A stretch of 64,000 bases of DNA, taken from NCBI RefSeq assembly GCF_932294415.1, contig NC_065538.1, positions 20,854,167 through 20,918,166 of the forward strand, read 5' to 3'. The position numbers and the translations under genes are program-made. Source of the DNA: Quercus robur (Eukaryota > Streptophyta > Magnoliopsida > Fagales > Fagaceae). Below the pieces are notes generated by a model, which was not told the DNA's origin, made no database searches, and worked only from the letters and a program-made list of their open reading frames with translations. Shown piece by piece: positions 42,482-52,868 of the stretch (position 1 is its first letter; each line of letters begins with the position of its first letter).

Positions 42482-44111
42482 GTATAATCAATTTGAGATT
42501 GATGATGTATCATAATTTGATTGGTTAGGACTACATTTTATGGTAGGGTTGCACACACCTAATTAACTAAATAGTTAAACATTAATTATTTAATGAGTAA
42601 TTTGTGCAATTGTCTTTTAATTAGAGTAAATTTGGAATCAATTAAGTCTGAAATGGGAGTGATTGGAGCCATTTAATATTAATTGGGAGCTAATTTGGGA
42701 CCTATTAATGTTAATTGTGTTGAAACCATTTTCTAACAAATGACCTCTGCTCACCATTTCATCGATATCTCTCATGATATTTTGAATCTGTGAATGAGGT
42801 TAATTTTCCCAGAAACTAGACATCCGGGGCTTCAATTTGAGCACAAGAATGAGACAATTTCGATCATAATTGAGTCAGATATGATTTTTCGAAATTAACT
42901 CTACAGGCTGTTATAGCAGCTACGAGAAAACCAAACTTTGCTTGTTCCTCATTTTCATTAATCTCCACATTTAATGCACCAGATTTCCCCAAAAGCTAAA
43001 ATGAGGTCTAGGTTCATGATTTTTTATCAACCCTCATTAAATGACCTTTCATTCATATTTCCTCCACCACTACTATATAAACCCCCCATCTCCTTCAGTC
43101 CAAAACAAAAACCCCCCTCTCTTCCCCTTTATTAAGTTCTAATGAAGTTGAGTAGTCTTGTCATATCTTGGTCTTCCTAAGACTTAAGGTATTGAGTGAG
43201 ACTCATTCTTACTCTCCTAACTCTTCTTTTCCTCCACCCTTAGGACCTTTACCAAGAGTCTCCTCCACTATATGAATCTTGCATGAAGGTATAATCCATT
43301 TCCTTAACTTGTTTTTTGTGTTGCTATGATGAGAATTTAATATTAAAGCATGATAATTCCCTTGAATATGTTTGAATGTTCTTAATTGTTTTTATGTTTT
43401 CTTCACATGTTATTGGTTGTTCATCACATGTTCATGCATATCACTAGATTTAATCTTAAATCCACATAAAAAATATGAAAAACATGTTTGTTTAATAATT
43501 CTTTCAAATCTTTGAATTTAGGTTATCACCATCCACACGCATTCACTAGAATTTATTTTTCAATCCAAATGAAATGCTTAATAAATTGAATTAAGGTTTA
43601 TCACATGCACACACTTTAAATTCAACATGCAAATTAATTGATAACATATTGGATGATGTGATATGAATGTTGGTCATCATAGTCTAGAAGACCGATTTCA
43701 CCAGGTAAGGTGGGTGCCTAACAACTTCCCACCTTGTAACATAACCTCCAAGCTTAGATCAAAGGTTAGTAGATCAAATGTTTATCCATGTAATTTTCGA
43801 TTTTTAGATTGTAACTAGAAAACAAAACCATGTACTTTATCTTAAATTGTATTTAGGACCAAAGCAATGTAATTTTCCTATGATCAATGTAAATTCAATT
43901 TCAAATCAATAAAATGATGAATTTTTCAATTATAGTTTTCTTATTTTTCCAATAATTAAATAAGTGGCGACTCCATTGTAAAACCCTTAATCTAAAGGAA
44001 AAAATATAACTAGTCAAACCTCCATTTGAGAGACAATAACACGACTCCACCCATTCACGTGGATTTGACCCAACATTCCTATAAAAATAGGCCGGGGCGC
44101 GGTCTCTCACA
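42482..44111 (+). mobile_element. Ogre/Tat-like LTR remnant, fossil
   Basis: The right part contains GTGGCGACTCC (43964-43974) and ends in GGCCGGGGCGCGGTCTCTCA (to 44111), text I associate with LTR ends of plant Ogre/Tat (Gypsy) elements. A TATATAAACCCCCC promoter-like box lies near 43075. No gag or pol was seen, so this is probably a solo or truncated LTR. The Harbinger element at 36531 appears to be inserted in its left part. The outer target duplication was not found. Confidence 0.45.
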
Positions 44112-45490
44112 ATTAATCATCCTCCATCAGACATTCCACAAGCACCATTGAATATGCAATAAGAAAATAAATAGAAAACAAACACTCTAATTTATAAAGT
44201 AAAAAATCCTGTTTGTCCCTAAAATTTGTATGAATTTCTTTTTTTGTCCCTAAACTTTAAAAAGTTGAATTTTCATTTCTAAACTTTCTAAAGAGTTTTT
44301 TTGAATAGTTTAGGGCCAAATTTTTTTTTTCAATGGTTTAGGAATGAAATAAGATCTTTCTTAATTTCTTAAAGTTTAAGGACAAAAGTGTAACCCTTTC
44401 AATAACTTAGGAACAAGTAAATGGACTTTTTCAAGGAATGAAAACAATTTTCTAGCCATTAATTTATAAACCAATAGTTCCCCCAAAGCATACAAAACCC
44501 ATATAAGAATCATTCATTAATCACACACATCAATAGAGATTTCCTTAAAAACAACCCATCGTTTTTTTTAAATGCATTTTATGCATAGAAAGCTATGAAA
44601 TGAATTCTCAATAGAGATGCAAAACACGGCTTTATTACTCAGTTTAGTCCTAGAATGTGTTCCACATAAACCCTAAGAAAACTGATATCACAACAGTATA
44701 GGTCATTTTGTTCCTGTTCCAAAATTATTGAACCTATCTCTAGGATGACTAGAGATCCTCTTCAAACATTTTTGGGAATCTTTGAAGAACTGTAGAAACA
44801 TCAATTTGGATTTTATTATTATTTTATTTTGGATATATTCAGAACTAAGACTTGCCCAAAATCGTATAGTTCAAGCTTGTATATGGAAGGAAAGGCAGCA
44901 CATCTACTTAAGATAGTCAATAGGCAGAGTCATATCATGCAATGATTGGCTTCTTGAATAATATGCTAAATAGGTGCTAGTATAGTTGATAAAAAACAGT
45001 GGTTGCAATTATATTCCACCTCCCACCTGAGCAATAATCAAAAGTTTGCAGTTCATAGGACATTGCAACTAGGCTGTAGACCACAAACCATTGAAAAGCT
45101 GAACCATTACAAATATTAAAATAAACCGGCATGGGCAATTTGTCATTACACTTGGAATGATAGATTAATTAGACCCAATAACAATATAGATTAATTAAAT
45201 GCAACAACGTATGTAGCCGATCCTGTGATCTAATCTCTAGATATAAATCCATAGTTGCAAACCTACCATGAGCAATAGAAAGAACATCGAATTATCATAT
45301 ATAAACGGTATAATGCATGAACCTCAATGCTTGGGTTTGCAAATCAACGCTTCTCACTTCTCAGAGCAGTGTACAATATGAAGGGATAATGGAGGATGCA
45401 TTGAGAGAGAGAAAGGGGGGACACCATTAGATGCAGAATTCAACAATGTTGATTCCTCAAAACCATGGCAGAATCACCTCTGAAGTTTAA
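44112..45490. other. Intergenic / AUR3 3' flank
   Basis: The block 44205-44460 has imperfect inverted text such as TTTGTCCCTAAACTTTAA at one side and its complement-like AAAGTTTAAGGACAAAAG at the other, so a decayed Mutator-type MITE is possible. The rest is AT-rich and probably includes the AUR3 3' untranslated region. No gene is seen. Confidence 0.4.
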
Positions 45491-48194
45491 CTACTTATTA
45501 CAGATACCTGTAGGATCTGCATTCTTGATTATCCAAGGATGCTCTGTTATCTTCTGAAGAGAGAGCCTTTTTGAGGAGTCCTTCACCAGAAGCTGCACAT
45601 ATTTTCAGATTACAGTTTCAAGAATGCAATTATACCTATCAAATGATAGCACTACTTTACACCCAGATATAAATATGAAAACAGCCATGACCAAACATAC
45701 CCGAAGAATGAGATCTTTGGCTTCTGTAGAAACACAATGGGTGGAAGGGAAGCTCAGGTCAACCTTCATTATCCTAGTACATCCAAATACAACTTATCAA
45801 ACTAAAAATAACACAACTTATGGTATAATTTTCTTCCAAAGTAATCACACTAAAATTCTAAAACTATTATCTCTACCCTACCTCCTAAATGTATCACTTT
45901 GACTCTCAGCCTCAAATGGAGGCACACCATAAAGGAACTCATAGCAAAGGATACCCAAAGTCCAATTATCAACTGCGTAGTCGTGAGCCTTGTTCTCCAC
46001 CATTTCTGGCGCTAAATAATCCAAAGTTCCACACATTGTGAGTCTCTTGCTTCTTGATTGTACAGACCATCCAAAGTCCGCAATTTTCAGTCGACCCTAC
46101 ATATATAGTTATAACTAAGTTAAACAAAAAATCAGTAATTTCTTTTGCACTTCCTCAGTAATAATATTTAATATCAGTCCAAGTTAAGGGACAATATCAT
46201 TGAATTTTATCAACTAATCATTGACAAATATCTATTAAATATATGTAACAATAGAAGAAGAAAAAGTGGAATATGTCTCTGTTTGGAGATTCGTAAAAAT
46301 AAATTTTTTAGTGGATGTTAATCAATAACAAACAGAATGCATCATGAAGTTGAGCACTACCACCTGAGGATTCTAAAGAAACTTTTGTTCAAATACAAAA
46401 AAGAAACCAACAAGAAAAAAAGGAAAGAAAGAGGGATGGAGAGACATTGTACTGTTCATAAGCTCAAGTGTTCAACCTCAGTTGCAATTTCTGCCGCCAA
46501 AAAATAAATAAAAACATTGTAGGTGTACTCATATCGATAGAAGTATTAAGCTGAGAGGAGTCAAAAACATAGTTTTGTTCAACTGTGCCTGGCCTCAGTT
46601 GCAAATTGCAATTTCTGCTTTAACACTGTACAAAACAAAGTTACATCCAAATAGTCCCTTGATAGCTCTACTTACTGTGTAAATAAGTACCATATCGGTA
46701 TACCATAGATATTCCCAAGTATAATTGAAGTTCAAAAAGATATAGTCATGGCCATTTTATTAAAAGAAAAGTAGCATCACAAAATTTGGGTGATTTTTTT
46801 GAACCAAAAACCCAGAATATTTTGGCATGCAATAACATACAGATAAAAATCCGAAATTGACTTCTTAGAATTTTGGCTAAAGTTGTCAAGTATTAAGCCA
46901 GAAAAATGAATAACAGGTTCCTAAGTAAAATTAAAAGGACAAAAAGAAAAGTCATAAGGATTGTTTAAGCATACCTCATGATCAAGCAACAGATTTTCTG
47001 GCTTGATGTCCCTATGAATCACATGCTTCTCATGACAATACGCCAATGCTTGTGCGAGACTCATAATGTACTAAAATTCACAAGAGGGATACACCATAGA
47101 TAAGGATCTCTCTGAAATATGGGTACGGTGTGCTAAATCTCACAAGCAATAAAGAATTAAACAAAAGAAAAGAAAAACCTGTATAACTAAATACAGCAAT
47201 ATAAAGAAATACATAGCAATCATGCCCAAAAAGTATACCACATATAGTTGAACTGAAGCAAACCTCAATGAACCAGAAAATTATTCATACTCCATTAACA
47301 ATACTCACTACACACTCATAAACAGTAAGTCCCACTATGAATTTAATTAATAAGACTCATGAAGAAGCAATACTCCTAGAATATTAAATAATTACTCCAA
47401 TAACCCCATCCCCAACATATGGGTCTTCTTCTTTTTTTTTGATAAATTCAATAGTTACAATGGGAAATGAGGGATTTGAAGTTTTGAATTCTGAATTTAT
47501 CCATTAGAAACATGAGGAGATGTCAGTTGAGCTACAAGGCTCTCGCCTCTTGGCACACATGGGTCCTTTTGAAAAATAAGCAAATTTTGAAAGTTCCCAT
47601 TATTGGGTCCTCAAAAAAAAAAAAAATAATAATAATAATATCCAATTTTTTTTTTCAAATTTCTTCTATTCTTTCCTGAATTTTCTCAGTAACCAAATAG
47701 AGAGAGGAAATACCGTGGCAGCTTTGTTCTCGGAGAGAAAGCCGCGTTTTCTGAGCTCTCCATAGAGCTCGCCGCCATGAGCATATTCGAGAATCAAGAA
47801 AATGCGTTCCGAATCATGGAACCAACCATAGAGTCGAAGTATATTTGGGTGGCGAAGACTGGTTTGAATCTCCATCTCCCTTTTCAACTGGTGTTGAATT
47901 TTGTACTTCTCTATTTGCTCCTTGAATATCACCTTCAACGCCACTATGTATTTGCTCTGAACAAAAATTCCAAAAAAAAAAAAAAAAAGTGAGTCAAATT
48001 GAGAAATGCTCTCTCTCATTTCATTGCTTTAGAAATCGAAAAGGAAGTGTGAAATGTAAGTTCACTTTGGCTTCTCTGGCGAGATAGACTCGACCGAACT
48101 TTCCTTTGCCGAGTGGTTTGCCGATCTCGAAGTCTTGCAAGGACCATTGCTTCTTATTCGGCGCTTCGATTTGGGTTTGGGTTTGGGATTTCAT
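45491..48194 (-). CDS. AUR3: Aurora kinase 3 (AUR3 type), six exons
   Basis: Exons (minus): 48194-48066, 47956-47714, 47070-46975, 46096-45882, 45773-45701, 45592-45491. All junctions are GT/AG and in frame, giving 285 residues, close to Arabidopsis AUR3. Features: glycine loop GKGKFGRV at 29-36, VALK with the ATP-binding Lys51, catalytic HRDIKPEN (Asp145), DFG 163-165, activation loop Thr176 in [27 protein letters not shown] and [20 protein letters not shown] are family hallmarks. [12 protein letters not shown] and the very short N-terminus favour AUR3 (beta type) over AUR1/2 (alpha type). Plant AUR3 phosphorylates histone H3 and is centromere-associated in mitosis. The start at 48194 gives [19 protein letters not shown]; the upstream frame to 48344 looks non-coding. 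One intron carries a SINE. Confidence 0.95.
47426..47558 (-). mobile_element. tRNA-derived SINE in an AUR3 intron
   Basis: Read on the minus strand, the head has GTAGCTCAACTGACATCTCC (box A-like) and CTTCAAATCCC (box B-like), then an A-rich 3' end. ATGGGTC flanks it at 47419-47425 and 47559-47565. It lies between AUR3 exons 2 and 3, in the same direction as the gene. It differs in sequence from the SINE at 21539, so two SINE families are present. Confidence 0.65.
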
Positions 48195-48344
48195 TGGTTT
48201 TTTACGTTTGGTTTGTTGGGATTTTGGGGGAAAAAGGGTTTGCACTTTGCAGAGTGTGAGAGAGAGCGCGAGTTTAAAAAGTTCCTTCCCCGGTTTTAAA
48301 AAACTGTAAATTTTATTTAAATTGAGAGAGAGAATCGGGTGCAA

Positions 48345-48414
48345 ACGGATACAATTGAATCCGATGATGCGTACGATTGTACAAAAATGAAAAGACTAAG
48401 GAGAAGGTTTAGAG
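48345..48414. promoter_or_regulatory. AUR3 upstream segment with an MSA-core-like AACGG
   Basis: About 150 bases before the AUR3 start the text CAAACGGAT (near 48344) contains AACGG, the core of the mitosis-specific activator element. One short core is weak evidence. It is noted because Aurora genes are normally expressed in G2/M. Confidence 0.2.
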
Positions 48415-48778
48415 GGAAAAATTTGGAGAAAAGCATATTTTTGGAAAAATATTAGCAAAAAAGTATGTGGAGGAAACTAATTAGTTAGTTAGACTGTTTT
48501 TTTTTTTTTTTAAATGGAACTCGAGTTCCAAGTTTTTTCACACGAAACTTGAGTTCTGTATAAATGGAACTCGAGTTTCTTAGACTCAGAAACTCGAGTT
48601 CCACCCATTTTATTTTTTATTTTTTGGTCCATGTCAAACTTCATTTAAAGAGGGAATGGGTTGGAACTCGAGTTTGTTAAACTTGATTTTCAAAAACAGT
48701 CCAATTAACTAAAATGTTTCATCTACATGCTATGTATCAAAATTTTTTCTAAAAATCTACTATTTGGCAAATTTTGCC
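48415..48778. mobile_element. Mutator-like MITE, 364 bp, 10-bp duplication AGGTTTAGAG
   Basis: AGGTTTAGAG occurs at 48405-48414 and 48779-48788. Inside, GGAAAAATTTGG and (inverted) GGCAAAATTTGC begin similar arms that run about 90 bases to TTAGACTG / TTGGACTG followed by T-runs. The centre has several AACTCGAGTT palindromes (48539-48546, 48569-48576, 48592-48600, 48665-48673). No coding. It lies about 220 bases upstream of the AUR3 start codon. Confidence 0.8.
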
Positions 48779-48785
48779 AGGTTTA

Positions 48786-49010
48786 GAGCATTTGCATTAG
48801 TCTTTACAAAATTTGTTGTTTATTTTAGCATAAGAATTCAACTTTTTTTTTTTTACACAATTACTTTTTCAAAACACTCAAATCAGATTATCTATCATAC
48901 ACTCTATTTTATTTAAATAATCATTTTATTCATTATTATTATTTCACTCTCTCTAAAGATAACTCTCACTTCTCTAGACCACACTCATCCTGTCACCTCT
49001 CTCTCCTCCC
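48786..49010. mobile_element. Harbinger-type MITE fragment (GAGCATTTGCATTAG end)
   Basis: GAGCATTTGCATTAG resembles the ends of the elements at 30364 and 36531. No inverted right end was found, so this is a one-ended remnant. The Mutator-like MITE's target duplication includes its first bases. Confidence 0.4.
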
Positions 49011-49588
49011 AAACCTCCCTCTCAACCATCGTTGCTGCTCTTTATCGCCGTTGTTGTTGCTACTTCATCTTCTTCTTCTTCTTCTTCTCGTATCCCAAAC
49101 CAAAACCACATCATCATCATCTTCTTCTTATCCTTCTTCTATAAATTACCCCGCAAAATAACACAAATCAAAACTACAATTAAACCAAACACAAGTTTAC
49201 AAGAAAGACAGTAGCATCTCAAACTTGACACTACCTCACCGCCTCCAGCAGCAACCCATTACTGGCACCTTTGATTCCTTCCCACTTGATGTCGTACTGC
49301 CATGGTCCTCATTTGATTTAATCTAGGTTTTGATTTCATCTAGGTATTGCTTGGTTCTATAATGGGTTATTGTTAATTTTAGTTTTGGGGTTTTTGTATT
49401 TGGGTGATACTTCCTTGACCAATGGTTGAGGCTGGACCAAGTGGTGGTTTAGTTGTTCGGTTGGCTATAGGTTACAACTTTATTCAATAAAATAAATATT
49501 ACTACATATTTTTGAAAATCTAACCGTTCAATTGCATATTCTTTATGCTTTTACTACACTTGTCAAATTTTGTGTCAATTGGATGTTA
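49011..49588. other. Intergenic, with (CTT)n run
   Basis: Contains a TCTTCTTCTT run at about 49067-49088 and AT-rich sequence. No gene is seen; this may be distal promoter of AUR3. Confidence 0.5.
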
Positions 49589-52500
49589 TCTATATATCTA
49601 TATAAAACCGAAGCTTTTGAAGTGTCTACAATTTTCCACGTCAGCACAATATTAAATAATAATAATAATAATAAAACTTTTCTAAACCCTAAACCTGATG
49701 CTCTGCTTCCCTATATTAAAAAATAATAATAAAAAAAAACTTTTCTAAACCCTAAACGCTAAGCCCGTGCTCTGCTTCTCTGTATTAAATAAAAAACGAC
49801 TAGAGAGAGAGATATATATAAAAGAATAGAGAGCATTTGTGACCATGAAACACAGAGATAGAAATCTGATAAGATGCAGAGAGTGTTAGAGAGAGAAACC
49901 AGAGGGAGGCCTCTTCACTACTATTAAACCGATCTCCCTCCATCTTTTGGTTCCACACAGTTGTCGGTAAGTTTCAGTTTCATATTCTGTTCTATTTTAT
50001 TTTGTTTTTTGTTTTTATTTATTTGACTTGATATTTGGGTTATTAGACAAGAACGTAGTGGAGCAAACATAGGCCACGAAGGGAAAAGATATTTCAAATC
50101 CACAATGTTTCTACTCTCTCTCTCTGAATCTTTCTATTATTTGCCTTTTATTTTTCGGTTTTTGATCTTAGTTTCATATTCTAGGGTTTTTAGGTTTATT
50201 GTGTTTATGCGATCAAAATTTGGGCAGTCCTGATTGATTTATAATCTAGGTTTGCTTTCATTTGATTAAAAAATGGGAAATTTCGTTGTTTTTGTTGGGC
50301 AATTTGGGTTTTAATCTATGACTTATTATCTGATTTTTGTTTTCCTCCGTCCTGTTTTGATTTTTTTAGTCAAAGATATATTAACTAATTTCAATTTTCG
50401 CTTAATTTCCGATTGTTACTAAGGGGTTTTTGTTTTTTTTAGTAACTTTAAAATCTACTTGATAATTTAATGTGCTTTTGATTTTAATCCTATCAGGGGG
50501 TTTCTCTACTTGAAAAAAGGGGTCAAAATTAATGAAGATTTGATTCGTTGGTTTATAATCTAGGCGATTTGGGTTTTATATCTATGAATCATTATCTGAT
50601 TTTTATTTTACTCCTCCCTGATTTGATTGTTTTAGTCAAAGTTGTATTACTTGATTTGATTTTAGCTTAATTTTTTATTGTTATTCAGGAGTTTTCAGGT
50701 TTTGTTTAGGCCACGAAGGGAATGAGTTGCCCACGACTCATTCCCCAACAAGTATTTCTCTTGAAAAAAACAATTCTGGTATTTTCACGCTATGTGAAAT
50801 CCTTGCTTTTTATGAATACAGGTATATGATGTTTAGTGCTTCCTCTAACTTTATAGAGCCTACATATAAACCATTCACCAACTGAACACTTCTCCTAACT
50901 TGTATGAAATCCACCTTTTAGGGGCTTGAGTGAGTTTGGATGATACGATGGTGTTATATTAATTAACAACAAATTTGAAACAATAACCTTTGTTTTGACA
51001 CTGAGAAGAAATGCAAGCCTTTTGTTGTAAAATTAGTCTTTGTCATGTTCTAGAGTTGTTCATGATAAATACCTATAAGCCATTACTTTTAGTTGTAGAG
51101 AAATTATGAATTTATTGACTATCAAACTATTTGACTAAGGCAAATAACATTAGACCTGATAATGGATTCTTCTTTGCATGTTTCCCTCATTAGGCACATC
51201 TCTTAGGCCTGCTTAGTTGCCCATGAATCAAAACCATTCATATTTTGTATAATATTGCATTCATGAATTGTCACTGTAGTGGATAGAATGACTTATTTGT
51301 GTTTTATGATGTGGATTTTAGCAAAATATTTTTAAATTTGTTATAGAAAATTGGAACATGTTTGAATTCAAAAATGGCTTGAGAGTGAGGCTATGATTAG
51401 CTATTGTCCTGCCCTGTATGTATATAAGCATGCAAGGCTGTGTGTGTATTTTTCTCATTGGGAATAATTAATTTCATTAAATGTCTTTCTTATATATGGA
51501 GGTTATTTTTTTTTTTTAATTGTAGGTTTGGAGATGTGTCATAGTACACATTCTTTGGCAAAGATATTGTTGAGTTGGGGGGTTGCCATTTTTCGTCGCT
51601 TGGAGTTTTTAAAATGGTTAGTGATGTTTTTAATATAATTTTATGATTTTCCCTCTTACCTGTTTTCTTTATTTGGTCATTGGGTTTACTAATCTATTTA
51701 AATTGTGTTCTTTTAATTTAAAGTTTTTTGAGCCAGGTTTGATCTTATCAAAATAAAAAAGTTTTTGAGCAAGGTATGCTTCTTTAGTTTTAGATATTAA
51801 TTTCTACTTGTCAATGTCTTTTAATTACTATTTTATTTGTATATTTAGCTACTATAGTTTCTTTGCTTTTCTTTTTTGGGTTTCTTTGTTGCATGTTATA
51901 TAATTTATTTGGAGTTTGATATTAGAATTCATGTTTGTTTTATAAAATTTTAACTTTTTATTGGAATTTATATATTTATTTCTGGATTTGTTATTGGCTT
52001 CTCACAAGAGTTTGATAGAATTCCTAAATAGCGTTTAGGTTTCTTTGAGAGGTTTGTCTAACTGGTGTAGGGAGCTGTTGGTGGTCCCAGCCCTCTTGGA
52101 TTTGTGGGAAAGGAGGGAACTTTTTGTATTTTTGGGCTAGGAAAAGGTTTTGTTTATGGAGTTTTGGAGGGCTGGAACAGTGATACTTTTTGTATTTGTT
52201 ATGTCACTTTTTTTTCCCCTTTTCTATCTCATTTGTCTGTATTGAATTGTGCTTGAGAACAGCCAATGCTATTGCCCATTGCACCTAGATAGATAAATCA
52301 CTTTGTTGTATATTGCAGAATATGGGCAGCAAGATAGAGTTACAAAGAATTGCCTCCTTTTGTAAAATATGTTACTATCTAATTTTATAAAGAACATTTT
52401 TCCACCATTGAGTTGGCTTATCAGACTTGGAATATATGTAGTTTGTTTTAAATCTAACTCACATATGTAAAGGGTTTGTGATGTTTCCTTCCTTAGAGGT

Positions 52501-52868
52501 ATAGAGCATGTGTATGTACACTTTACATGAAACTGTAATTTGTGTATACACAAATGTTACTATTAACAGAAAATTTTCTACTACGATTGTTTAAATATGA
52601 GCCATGAAAACAAGTTTGAGTAAAAAGTGAAGAAGAGGGTTAATTTTTTTTTAATAATTTGATAATTCAAGAAGAGGGTGTTATCTCTTTTCTTCTTTTT
52701 ATTTTTTAATTTTAGTATAATATTAATTTATGGAGTATGCTACACAATGATTGCTCTCTATCAATAGACCTAAACACACTTACATATACATGACATATAA
52801 TAGAATAAAAGAAATATTAAATCTATTTTTCAATATCTTTCCCGTGTATCGCACGGGTTAGCGACTAG
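49589..52868 (+). mobile_element. Non-autonomous Helitron, 3.3 kb
   Basis: Starts TCTATATATCTATATAAAAC after an A (49588) and ends CTAG (52865-52868) before a T (52869), the A|T insertion expected of Helitrons. Ten or so bases before the end is the hairpin CCCGTGTATCGCACGGG (52841-52857). The TATATAAAACCGAAGC-like start and CACGGGTTAGCGACTAG-like end are typical of plant Helitrons. No Rep/helicase protein is encoded. Inside are two internal repeats (TTTTCTAAACCCTAAAC twice at about 49677-49760; blocks at about 50220-50450 and 50560-50700) and intron-like T-rich text that may be captured host sequence. Confidence 0.8.
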
